A stretch of 64,000 nt of DNA, from positions 32,425,744-32,489,743 of the forward strand of contig JALJCS010000004.1 in assembly GCA_023055355.1 (NCBI GenBank), given 5' to 3'. Under the pieces are notes generated by a model. That model had not been told where the DNA came from, searched no databases, and saw nothing but the letters and a program-made list of their open reading frames with translations. Origin of the DNA: Agelaius tricolor. Its lineage: Eukaryota; Chordata; Aves; Passeriformes; Icteridae. The position numbers were made by a program, and so were the translations under genes. Shown here piece by piece: positions 1 to 12,500 of this stretch (positions within the stretch are counted from its first letter, which is position 1; the number at the start of each line of letters is the position of its first letter).

Positions 1-2489
1 GAGTCTAAAAGAAGAAAACCAGACTATGTAAAAGCATATCCTCTTTTTCCACTTTTCTGTGCAAATTCTTCTGGAGGAATACAAATTCTACTAGCCGAAT
101 TCACATCTGAGTTTCTCAAACAGAAATGTTCGCTCACTTTCACAGTGAACAAAATTTTCTCTTGCTGACATAATTTTCTTACATACAACAAGGCAACTTG
201 CTCGATGAGGCTGATATTTAAATTCTGATTGCAAACCATACCTTTTTTCTAATGTTCCTAGTTTCACTAAGTTTCAGATTATAACAGCATATTGAGAACA
301 TAAGCCATAAAAAGTAGCAGTGTTAAAAAGCAGATGCACTGGCTGAAGTAAGATCTTCTTTCTCTTAAATGACATGTGAGTAATCTGCATTCTTCAAAGA
401 AAGATAACGTCGTCTTGTAAGGAGAAACTGTCAATGCAAGTACAGATAAGAAAATAAAAATAACTTAATATAGGAATAATTTAATAGGTAACAGACAAGA
501 AAGAAGTAAATGTACCCTGGGGAATATGTAAATCATACTGACTAAAGTTATGCATCTGCCTACTAACTTATATTTTGAGATCACAAAACTGAACTTAATA
601 TCCATTTCCTTATTGTTTTGCAGGTTAACTGGTATCATTGTATGAATTTGCAATTCCTTTTTCTGAGCTGCAGAACTATATTGTGCTATACTAATTAGTA
701 GTACCATGCAGGAACCTCACAGGGCTATTGTGCTTTAAGACTCATATTCAACATAATATTGAAATACCAATGATTTTCTTCTCCTGCTGTTTTGCTCAGA
801 TCATGCTCCCCTTGCTACTGGATCAGGAATTTAAAAGTTGCAATGCTCTTCCTTATTTTCCTGTTACAGCCTTCTTCCCTAATTCTCCACTAAAGCCTTA
901 ATCATTAAAATCAGTCTATGGTCCATCATTAAAATGGCTTGGCTTGCATTGAGAGCTCCAGCACTAGGAAAGGGAGTAAGTTATTTCAAGTAAAGTCAAC
1001 TAAAGTAATAATTAAACACAACTTCCTGGTACCCAGCAACACTTTACTGCTTTCTGATGTTGCATGTTTTGTCTATAAATATCTTAGAATAAAATGCTTC
1101 AACTGTGCCACCCAGATTTAAGTTTGCAATGCTCATTTGGCTGTCACCACACTAAAATATACAGGTTTTACATCTGTTTTTACAAAGTAGACTTCATTAC
1201 GTGGTTCAGCAGAAAAGAAAGAACAGCTAACACTTATAGCAAAATTCTAGTATTTGAATATAAACTTTAAAGAAACCAAAAGGAAGCCCAGAAACCATAG
1301 TATTTGTTTTAGGTAATTTTGTTCAAAAGAAAAAAATAATAAGCAGTGTCATGTGAGCTGATGAAAAGCAGAACCACATAAGGAACCATGATTTAATCAT
1401 CTTTCTTTCCCCATACCAAATATCTCACTGACATGTAACTGAAATTTCAGTATTACAAATACTCTCATTTTGAAAGACAACTTACGTCCATGTTTTAGTA
1501 TGTGCTGCAATGCAAAACTGCTAATTCCCAATGCCTTTTTGACAGTCTCCTCTTTTACACAATCTTGTAATTTTTTTTTAATCAATGCTTTAATAACAAA
1601 ATTTTATAAAGCTGTGCAGTCCCAGGACAGCAAAAACATCTACCACCAGGCAGGGTTCTACCAGATACAGCTTTGAAAGGCTGATCAGATTTTTCCTCTA
1701 AAATAGGATGCATCATACAAGGTAATATGAATTACTGAAACAAGAATGCAAAAAGATGCACTGTATAATGCATTGCTTTTAAAATTCTAGAAATCAACAG
1801 TGTGTATGTGCTGTTGGAATTTATTGTTGGAATAAATATGGTTGTATCTCCAAGGACAAGCTGAATCAATGGATTAAATGAATTATTTTATCATTTCTTA
1901 GTCACTCTAATTTTAACAAGCATTTCACATGCTTGTTAAAATTAGAGTGACTAAAGGAGATGCCAACTATTTAGAGTGGAATATTATCAAATATTATGAG
2001 TATTAAATATTTTAACCTACACAAGTATAGGAAGAGTCAAAAATAAGTAACAAGTACATTTATTACCAGTACCATACATGACATACAAGATGTACAAAGA
2101 TGAAGCCCAGTATATTTTACCATAACAGTACTCCAACTAGTGCTACTGAACCTTATTTTGAGAGCAGAGAACCCCACCTGGGTTTTGGGCATGTGAATGT
2201 ATCAGCATGCATCAGGACAATCCCTTCAGTGTGCCTCCCTAGTGCTGTTACATTTACACCTTCTGACATGGAGAAATGTCTTACCTATTTGCTAAACCTC
2301 TGGCCTACAAAAAGCTGGGGAGCACATGACACTGTTAAAATTAACTGTAGTTGTGTCTTACACATGGTATGTGCCCCCTCACAGTCCCTAATGGAGAGCA
2401 GAGAAAGCCAACATTCATCTTGCTGGTTATTTGATTATAGATGGATGACAGCACATGCACTCTGCACCGTGTTTGTTATTCACACTGGG
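1..2489. other. Upstream intergenic DNA, no gene seen
   Basis: AT-rich; all open frames are short and lack recognisable domains. The only structure noted is the inverted repeat at 1898-1954. Confidence 0.7.
1898..1954. repeat. Perfect 26-bp inverted repeat with 5-nt loop
   Basis: Arms 1898-1923 and 1929-1954 are exact reverse complements around the loop TTCAC. AT-rich, no gene nearby. No terminal direct repeats were noticed that would make it a MITE. Confidence 0.9.
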
Positions 2490-3190
2490 GCTCCTTCAGC
2501 GCTCCGGTGTGTCCGAACCAGGCTGGGGAGCAGCTCTGCTGAGAAGGACCTGGCGGTCCTGGTGGACAACATGCTGTCCATGAGCCAGCAGTGTCCTTCT
2601 GACCACCAAGAATGCCAATGGTATCCTGGGGGGCATTAGGAAGAGCACTGCCAGCAGGTCATGGAAGGTGATCCTGCCCCTGTACTCAGCCCTGCTGAGG
2701 CTATACCTGCAGTGCTGGGTCCAGTTCTGGGCTCCTCGGGACACGAGAGACATGGAGCTGCTGGAGCTCCTGGGTCCAACGGAGAGCAAGAGAGGTGTGA
2801 GTAAAGGACAGCGTTTCTCTTACAAAGAAAGGCTGAGGGAGCTGGGCCTGTTCACACTCAAGAAGAAGAAACACCCCCTTGAGAAGAGAGGACGTCATCG
2901 GTGTCTAACAGCGTCTGAAAGAGGGTGTGAGACGGTGGAGCCAGGCTCCTCTCAGCAGCGCCAGGCTATAGGACAAGAGGCAACAGGCAGAAGTGGATAA
3001 AGTTCCACCTGAACGTGGGAAGAACTTTTACTGTGGACGTGACTGAGCACTGGAACAGACTGCCCCGAGCGGATGCCGAGTCTCCCACACTGGAGATGTT
3101 CAAGAACGGCCTGACACACGCCTGTACCATGTACCCTGCGCTGTCCCTGCTGGAGCAGGGCGCCGCCGCAGACACACACCACCGCGACCC
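2490..3190 (+). repeat. CR1 LINE fragment (ORF2 C-terminal part)
   Basis: In several frames the plus strand reads CR1 reverse-transcriptase tail motifs: [40 protein letters not shown] and HWNRLPRADAESPTLEMFKN, broken by frameshifts. It is truncated at its 5' end and runs into the ZNG1 CpG island. Confidence 0.85.
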
Positions 3191-3319
3191 CGCGGACCAA
3201 CATTCCCTTCACGGAGAGCACCCCGCCCCGCCCGGCTCCCCGAGCTGCGCCTGCGCAGAGCCCCCGCGCGGGGGAGGTGCCCTTGGGGCCGAGGCGCGGC
3301 GGGCCGTGACGCCACCCGG

Positions 3320-3327
3320 TGACGTCA
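3320..3327. promoter_or_regulatory. CRE/ATF palindrome TGACGTCA
   Basis: A perfect cAMP-response-element palindrome about 90 bp before the ZNG1 ATG. A near-match GACGTCAG lies at 3349-3356 and a TGACG half-site at 3306-3310. Factor binding is inferred. Confidence 0.6.
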
Positions 3328-3415
3328 CTCCGGTGACCCCACCCGAGCGACGTCAGGAGTGTGACGGCAGGGGGCGCCGGAGGTGGGGGTGGCTGGGCCG
3401 GGGCCGTCCACGCTT

Positions 3416-3527
3416 ATGGAGGACGAGGACTGCCCAGACCTGGTCCCGATCGGCGCCGGCGGCGCGGAGCTGGCCGATGCCGGCCCCGACAGGAAGATCC
3501 CCGTGACGATCATCACGGGGTATTTGG
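3416..3527 (+). CDS. ZNG1: ZNG1 coding exon 1
   Basis: Codes residues 1-37 plus one base. It holds the acidic N-terminus, the METAP1-docking motif CPDLVPI and the first half of the P-loop (GYLG). Donor gtgagg. GC-rich like the surrounding CpG island. Confidence 0.93.
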
Positions 3528-6500
3528 GTGAGGAGCGGGAGCGACGCTCGGCAGGGACTGCGTGCGGGCAGGGAAGGCCCGGGCGGGCCGGGTGAGCAGC
3601 GCGGAGCCAGGGCTGCCGGGCGGGCGGGGGCCTGCACCCCACGGGCCGGGTGAGCAGCGCGGGGCCCTCCGGCCGCTCCCGTGAGTTTGCAGGGCCACTC
3701 TGAGGAGAGGTGTAAGCACCTAAAGGGTTGCTGCTTCCACCACCCTGCTTTCAGGAGCCGCCTCGTGCAGGTCACGATTGACAAATGGCTCTTGGTCACT
3801 TAGCGTCAGAATAGTGCAACACATTTGGCTCAGTTAAATGCAGACTGTGTTGCAGTCTGAAAAATGTGAGGTTCGGCGTTTTTCCCGTGATACACGCAGT
3901 TATGGACTGCAAGAATCTGGTTAAATTTAGCATCTCAGTCACTGTGCTGAAAATTGTAACTTTGTACTGCATCACACTGTTGCAAAGAAAAATCTCTTAA
4001 GGACAAGTAAGGAAGGTTCCCTAGTTGTAGTGGTCACCTGCTTTGGGCTGGATGATCTCCAGAGATTCCCTCCAGCCTTGACAATTCTGTGATCTTGTGC
4101 ATGGGATGAAACTGCTGCTAAAGCCCCTCAGAACACGTTTTGTAACACGTTTTATAACAATACCCCGTTTAAAGGCAGTTAGTAGCACATCGTGGTTACT
4201 CATGGCAGAACGGGTCAGAAGAGGCAGTAAAGAGGGAGAAGATTAAGTGTGCCTTCTGTTAAAAGAAGCATAAAAGTTAGTGTCGTAGGAGAAATCTGCC
4301 CAGCTAGTAGGGAGCTTGTAAGTTTATCAAGTACTGACACTTAATGAGTGGGAAAACTGTGAGTTATTTAAGGCTGCAATTTAATGTCCTGATAGTTCTA
4401 TGAGTTGAAATATATCTACAAATTAATTCTACATCATTAGAACAGAATGTAGGACATAAGAATGAAAACTTCTATTTAGAAGAGAATTGCTGAAAGTGTG
4501 CATGCATAACAGTATTTAGCTTTTATTTGAAATGTTACGTGTTTTTTTTAACATTTTAATAGAAATATGGTCTGTGTTCTAGGAGCTGGAAAAACAACTC
4601 TTCTAAATTACATACTGACAGAACAGCATAATAAAAGAATAGCAGTTATTCTGAATGAATTTGGAGAAGGTATGTAAACGTGCAGAAATCTTTCTTTTTG
4701 CCACAAAATGACAAGTACATAAAACTACTGGAAACTGAGACTGTTGTAACTTTAAATCCATTACTGAAATTATTAACATACCTCATAGTCTTCAGAAGGG
4801 CAGAAAGTCTTTTTCCTGGTTTTCATAAAATACTGACGTGCATTAATCTATTTTGCACATAAATGTAGGCCCTCAGAGTAAAGTAAATAAATACATCACC
4901 CTGTTGGAAGTGCTATACCACCATTTGTCTAACTCAGTTTCAAGCAAATGGAAATTGAAATAATATGTTGGTAGATGATATTTTTTTAAATTTCCTTTCC
5001 CCTCAGCTATTTGCAAATCGCAAATTATCATGGACCAAGAAAATGGGGAGATGTGTGCTTGATGGCTGTGGTTCTTTGAACTCTTTGCTTTCAGAACTTT
5101 TAATTGCTCTAGCTGTAATTTCATATCTGTACCATAGTCAGAAGCTTACATTGTTTACAGTTTATACTGTGTTGGTGGGGGGCTCTCTGTTTGTTTTCAT
5201 CAATAAAGATGTGTGTAGCTTTTCTGTTCACAGAGCCTAAAAGAAAATGTACACACAGAGCCTTTATTTGACAGGGAGGCACAGGCTGGTGTCCCTTTCT
5301 TTTAGCAAAGTTTGTGGCACTTATGATGTACCATCATCCAGTGGGGTTTGATCTTTGTGGAATGAGCTTTGTCTTGGCTTTTAAATTTCTCATAAAATAG
5401 AAAATACAAATTTCTTGAGAACATGTCAGAAACGTGGTCTCAGAAGAAAAGAATGTAATCCACATATTTCTCTCTTACAGGCATTGTCATGCAAGATTGT
5501 AGATTAAAAATATAGTACTACTTATATTTTCAGGAAGTGCCTTGGAGAAATCTCTGGCAATCAGTCAAGGGGGAGAACTCTATGAAGAATGGCTGGAGCT
5601 CAGAAATGGCTGCTTGTGCTGTTCAGTAAAGTGAGTACAAGTTCTGTGCAAGTTCTTCCAGTGGATATTGTGGGGAATTGAGGAAGGGAGAAGACATCCA
5701 GGATTTGATTCCTGAAACTGATGGTAGAATTGATTGAGACTTCTTTTGTTGGATGAAACAATTGGAATTTGGGAGGTAGAAATTTATTTCCTATTGCTGT
5801 CTTGCTGGATTTGGACTTGGTGTCTTTCAGAAAAGTAATCTAAATACCAGCTTATACAGCATGGGGATGTTGTAGAGTAGGGATCTTTCCCTCTATTGTT
5901 AGTATAATGTGCTTTCATGTAGAGAGCTGAAGATTCAGATAGGCTGGAACTAGGACTCAGGTTTCCCAATTTCCCCACAAAACGCTGAGTCTGCTTCTTT
6001 CTTTGTACATTGGTTACTACTTCAATATAGTATTCATCAAAAAGGATGAATGGAAAACCTTCTGTGACCTAATGAAACACAGTATCCAAATCTGTAAGCT
6101 GATGGTCATGGTAAAAAGCAAGAGAGTATTTGTTCCCTTGACATTTTCCCTTGACATTCCCTGTTTGTTGCAATGCTGAATTGTTTGTGCTAAGTTTGTA
6201 AACAAGGGTCATGGCCTGTTTGCCCTAAAAATTTGGGAGAACTGGTCTTATGCCTTAAATAGTAATAGGTAGTAAGTGGAAAACAGAGAATCTTATTGGA
6301 TTCTGTTGTTCTGGGATGTAAGGAATGCTGTCTTAAGAGAAGCATAAAAGTTTTATATACATTGGTTGTTTTATTGTTTTTATATGCTGTTTTATATGCT
6401 GCTGTGTTTTATATACAATGATTTCTTTAAAAAATGCTATACATTTCTGCTTTAGGCTGACTTCATCAGCTCTAATTTAAGTAAATGGCACAGTAATCTT

Positions 6501-9500
6501 GGTGTAGGTGAGGTAGAAAGGCAGGGCAGCATGCTTCACTTCTACCTCACCCCTTATTTCTGTAATATCAGCTGCCAAACCAAATAGTTCCATATCTACA
6601 CAGCCCTACTGTCCTTTACAGGTTGTTCAGTGTTTGAAAACAAACCTGGTGGGTTAGGCAAATGCTATTTTTAGACTTAAATGAAGGAGAAAACTAAAAT
6701 TTGCCTAATAATGTGCCAGCAGATAACTAAATTTTTGTTGCAGACTGTAAGTCTGCAAATGTCCTGTCTCAGAACTTTTGCTTTGATGATACTGACACTG
6801 TGTTCTGCATCAGAAGATACATTTAAATACATGCTTTAGCTTGTTTTCTCTGTTCTCAGGTTTAATTGTTTCTTCTTACAGGGACAATGGGGTGAAAGCA
6901 ATTGAGAACCTGATGCAAAGGAGAGGAAAATTTGACTATATATTGTTAGAAACAACTGGTTTGGCAGATCCAGGTAGTTCACATTACAATTTTCATAACC
7001 ATGATAATTATTCTGTTTTTATGAAGTGCTTATTTGCTCACCAGTTAGTTCACTTTGACAGTTGTAATATTAACGTGGTGAATTGTCAGGTGCCTATGCT
7101 TTGGTGGTGGTACAAACTCCAGTGAATTGATTCAAGGTGCAGATATGACATTGTCTTCTTTGGTTGAGCTCTGTTTGCTGACCTTAGTTTAAATTGAATC
7201 TAAAGCTTAGTAGAAATCCAGCTAAAATATATTTCCATTTAGAGAAGACACTGGGCTTAGCAAAGAGAAGCATACTCTAAAACTAGTAGTTTTCAATATG
7301 CTTTTGATGTTCTACATTCCTCCTTTTAAATCTAAATAGTTAGCATCTGTTGTATCGTTACACTGGTTGTGATAGGCCTTATATTTTGTGAAGTTGTAAA
7401 ATATACTGTGAAACAGACTAGTACGTTCTTCTTAAAGAGCAATAAGAGATTTTACAAAATCCTTCTGTGCTCTTTAGTAGTATTTATTATAAAAAAGGTG
7501 TTTAAACTTGATCTCATGTTAGGAGAAAGGTGTTTAAACTTTATCTCACGTTAGCTATCCAAAACAGTTTTCTCTAAACCATCCACATTAAAAATCTGTT
7601 GTAGATGGAGAGGGAAGGAAATTCTTATCAGAAATTCAATTGTTTCCCCTTTAGGAGACTGGTGCTTTCCAGCTCAAAGCTAAATAGTTGTCATTATAAA
7701 GTAATTTTCTTCAAAAGACAGGACATTGATTTTGCCTCTGTTACACACAAATTCTGTTTGAGTCAAATTGGAAAACTATTGAGCTTTTTGGAAAAAAATC
7801 AATAGATACCAGAAAACGATTTCATGTTGTGGTCCCTGCTATATCTTGCCTGAGTAAGCACTAGAACAGCTGACACGTATTTGGGTCTGATACAGAGTGG
7901 TGTTTGAAGGACTGCATCATATCACTTCAGGTGGACAGTTTTAGGTGTTGGAATGACTTTAGTCACTGATCTTATTGTTAGCACTGCAAATAGAGTTTTT
8001 CTATGAAATACCTCAGTGTTGGTAGTTTACTGGAAAAATCTCAATTTTGCAACTGTATATTTACTACACTTCTTAGGAGCTGTGGCCTCCATGTTTTGGG
8101 TTGATTCTGAGCTGGGAAGTGACATCTATCTTGATGGTAAGTGCAAGCCTATTTTCCTGTGTATTGGCATTTCATATCTGGATTTAGAGTAATGAATTAT
8201 TGGTGTTTTAGGGCAAGGTTTGAGAACATGTTTGAAATGTATGAACTTGGTTTTCACACTGGCAGATTTGATCACAGAGGTGTCCCTGCTTATTCTGATG
8301 CTTGTTTATTTACTTGGGGAGGTGCTCAGTCTTGCAAAAGCCAGCAAAAGTTGTTTAATACTTTTCTAAGGGATCAGATATGGACAGCTCTTGACAGTGA
8401 TGTAAGGGGAAAATCTCATTAGCTAGATGGAGCAGTGGCCGGTGAAAAGTGAAACGCCCAGGCTAGATAAGTGTCCAGCCAACCTCCAGCCAGTAAGGCA
8501 CTTCCCCAACCCGGAGTCAGGGCTTTGTGCCCAAGGCGATGTCAAGCCTTGCGGACGTGTGGCCGCAGTAAAGAGCTCCGAAGTCGCAGGATGAAATGAA
8601 GAGGCGACCCTCAGTTTCTTCGGGGGGGTGGTTTTATTGGTAGGGAAACGTGCATGTTCGGTGGAAGAAGCTGAGAGCCCCGAGGCAGGGAAAAAGCCTC
8701 GGTTTTACGGAGGGTGGGAGGGGTGAAAGATAGCAAATCAGAGAGGGATACATTAAGGATTGGCATGATCGGAGAACCCATCAAACACAGTTGCGGGAGG
8801 GACCCTGGCCCCTAACCCAATCACTCGACACCCTGGCCCGAACTCTCTAGAAAAAGAGGCAGGGGGTGTCGAGTGACAGGCAGGCTGCCAGGGGTGGGGA
8901 ACAAGAAAGATACATTTGGTAACCAAGACAACTGGGGAGGGGTTTGGGGATTGACACAAACTGCTAACAGGACAGGACTTTCTGAGAGAACAATGGAGGG
9001 AAAACTGAACAAGCATAAAACACACCACAACATCTCCCCCTTTTTCGTTTAAAAATAAAAGAACTGTAAGGGCAAACACTGTCCATTGGGGGAAAACCAA
9101 AAACAAACAAGAGACAGACATAAGGAATGACTCTGAATCAGGTCCTGCCCGGGGCAGGGAGAGGGTTAAACTGGGAGTGGCTCCATCCCTGGGAGCTTCC
9201 GCCGCCGCCGCCAACATGCCTCCGTGACCTGTTCTACGTTTTCTGCTCTCAGAGTCTTCCCAGGGCGGAAGGGCTTGACCCACTTAGCGGGGATCCATCT
9301 CGGACCTGAGGGGGTGGACACGCAAGCGTATCCCCTCCCCCAAGTCACTAGATCGAAAGGCCCCTCCGTTTTCCAGGTCTCCGGATCCTTAATCAGGACA
9401 GGAGGCCTGACCCTGGCCTGCAGCTGCTCATGTCTCCCGAAATGTCGCACGATAGGCGGATTGAGATTTTCGAAAGAACAGTTTAGGAAGTTAATGGTAA

Positions 9501-12500
9501 AAAGCGCCTTCGCGAGACGGATATGGGGGGACTCCACCTTCACAGCCACTCGCTGTTGTTCTAAAACTCTCTTTAGGCTCTGGTGGGTCCTTTCTACCAC
9601 GGCTTGGCCTGTCGGGGAATAGGGGATGCCGGTCTTATGCTCTATTCCCCATTGTTGCAGGAAGCTTCGCAGCTCCCTGGATTTATACGCCGGGCCATTG
9701 TCTGTTTTCAGGACCTTGGGGATGCCCAGGACAGCAAATGCTTGAACTAGGTGTTTTTCACAATCTGCTGCTTTTTCCCCTGTGTGGGCAGAGGCATAGA
9801 CTGCGCCGGAGAAGGTATCTACTGAGACATGTACGAATTGCAGACGGCCAAAGGCAGGGATGTGGGTAACATCCATCTGCCACACCTCGCAACTAGATAG
9901 ACCTCTGGGGTTAGCTCCCAAGGGTATTGTTGGGAGCTGGTGGGACTGGCATTGAGGACATGTAGCCACGATCGCCTTGGCCTGTTCGCGTGTAAGATGG
10001 AATTGTCGAACAAGGCCAGGGGCGTTCTGATGAAATTGCTGGTGGCTGATCTTGGCCTGACTGAACAGATCAGGGAGTGGGGCAGCTTGAACAGGAGCGG
10101 CAAGGGCGTCAGCACGCCTATTGCCTTCCGCAATAAACCCAGGCAAATCGGTATGTGACCTGACATGCATCACATAAAAGGGTTGCTCTCGGTGGGAGAC
10201 TAAGTTCACAAGCTTAGAGAGCAAGTTAAACAAAGGGATGTTTGATACCTCCTGTAAAATTGCATTTTCGGCTCTGGAAACTACACCCGCGACATAGGCT
10301 GAATCAGTGACCAAATTGAATGGTTCAGAGAACCTCTCAAAGGCTCTGACGACTGCGTCCAACTCAGCAACTTGAGGTGAACCTTCCACCTCTGTGACAT
10401 CTGCCTCCCACCGCTGAGTCTGAGGATCCTTCCAAGTCATCACTGACTTGTGGGATGCTCCAGACGCGTCTGTAAAAACTGTCAAAGCCTTCAGAGGAGT
10501 TCTACTCTGAACTGATTTTAGAGACAATGTGAATTCCTGATTGAATAATTTGTGGGCCGGCCGATCTACTGCGATTTGGCCGGTGTAACTGTCCAAAGCC
10601 AGTTGAAGCATCTCATTTGTTTCCAGAAGGTTATCAATCATCTTTCTTTTTAGATGGCCTGAATCGAATTTTAAAGGAATGTGGATGCAGTCAAAGTCAC
10701 AACCTGCCAACTCTCTGATCCGCGATCTAGCCTTTCTGATCAATTCTGCCACCAGCTCGGCTGGCTGCGTCATCCTTTTGGACCTGTGATGGCTGAGGAA
10801 CACCCACTCTATGATTAAGAGGGGATCCCCCGAGCCCCGGTCCTTGCCCTTGATGGAATCATCCCACTGGAAAATCACCCCATGGAGGTGTGGCAGCTTA
10901 CCTAGAACAATGAATTTAAATGGCAGGCCCGGGTGATATCTGTGGGCCTGCCTGGCCGAGATGGAGTTTTGGATCTTCTCCAGCGCTGTCTGGGCCTCTG
11001 GGGTAAGGGACCTTGGAGAACTAAGCTCTTCTCCCCCTTTCAATAAATTGAAAAGGGGGGCTAGGTCTTCTGTTGGAATGCCTAGCCAAGGCCTTACCCA
11101 ATTCAAGGACCCACACAGCTGGTGGACATCTGCCAGGTTTTTGATGTTAGTTTTAATAGCCAATTTTTGCGGAACAATGGTCCGCTTTGTTATTTCCAGG
11201 CCCAGGTACTTCCAGGGTGGCATCTGTTGAATCTTATCTTGCTGGAGCTCGAACCCTGCAACAACCAATGCATCGATTGTTAGGTCAAGCGCATGGGTAA
11301 GTAGGTCGTTGGTCGGAGCGCACACTAGGATGTCATCCATATAATGGTAAATAATGGTGTCTTTGGTGGCTGCACGTACTGGGGACAGCAAGGAGGCGAC
11401 GTACCATTGGCAGATCATCGGGCTGGCCTTCAGGCCTTGCGGAAGAACTCGCCAATGATAGCGCTTGCTTGGGGCTTCACGGTTGATGGCAGGAACCGTG
11501 AAGGCGAAACGCGGAGCATCATCCGGGTGTAAGGGAATTTGGAAAAAGCAATCTTTTATGTCAATTACGACCAAATTCCAATTTTGGGGGAGCATCGTTG
11601 GGGACGGCATCCCTGGTTGGAGAGGCCCCATATCTTCAATGATGTTGTTAATTTGGCGGAGGTCGTGAAGGAGCCGCCACTTATCTTTGTTGGGCTTTTT
11701 GATAACGAACACTGGGGAGTTCCACTCTGACATGGTCTCCACCAGGTTGCCCTTGAGTAGCTGCTCCTTAACAAGCTCATTGAGCGCCGCTAATTTTTGC
11801 TTGTTGAGCGGCCACTGCACTACCTGTACTGGTTTATCAGATTTCCAATTCAGTTTCCAGGTAGGGCGCTCATCAGTGACCGCTGCCCGAAAAACCTGGG
11901 GAGCTGCTGGGAGGTCAATTCGGGCTCCCCACTGGGCCAAGAGGTCTCTCCCCCACAGGGGTTCCGTGTAATCTAATACGAATGGGCGCACTGAAGCCAA
12001 TTGCCCATCCGGCCCCGTAATTTGTACAACGCTCTTTGATTGACGTGCCAATTGTAAACCCCCGACACCTCGGACGTGGCCAGGCGCGTTTTGCAATTCC
12101 CAATGTGACGGCCATTCCCGGGAAGGAATGATCGTTACATCTGCTCCTGTGTCCAACAAGCCTTTAAGAGGCTTGCCCTCTCCCCCTTTTGAGATATGAC
12201 AGGTGACATGAGGCCTTTCTCGCCCCAGGACCTGGGCCCAAGCTACTGTTGGATTTTGGAGTTCAGCCGGAGGAAACCCCAGGGCCCAAGTTATTTCGGG
12301 AACAGGGATCGCTTGCGCGATCACCTGTCCCTTGGGCAGGAAAGTGGGGGGTTGGACACAGTGCAGCCCCACGGCGAACAGTCCCGGGTCAGATGGCAGA
12401 AGACCTGGAATTATGTTCACCTCTAAAGGTGTGTGCTTAGTGTCTCCGACAACGACGTACTTACACCTTATCCGCCCCCAGTTTCCTGGGCATTCTGGGC

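Larger units (their letters stand above)
3130..3690. promoter_or_regulatory. CpG-rich promoter of ZNG1
   Basis: GC- and CpG-dense stretch over the ZNG1 start in otherwise AT-rich DNA, as expected of a housekeeping promoter. No TATA box is evident. Its upstream edge merges with the 3' part of a CR1 fragment. Confidence 0.75.

Noticed and set aside
2100..2639. 179-codon plus-strand open frame upstream of ZNG1
   Set aside because: Its C-terminal third is CR1 reverse-transcriptase tail and the rest is unremarkable intergenic translation; no independent gene.
9127..9309. Short plus-strand open frames at the proviral 3' end as a candidate accessory gene
   Set aside because: Antisense to the integrase tail, short, no motif and no start context of note.
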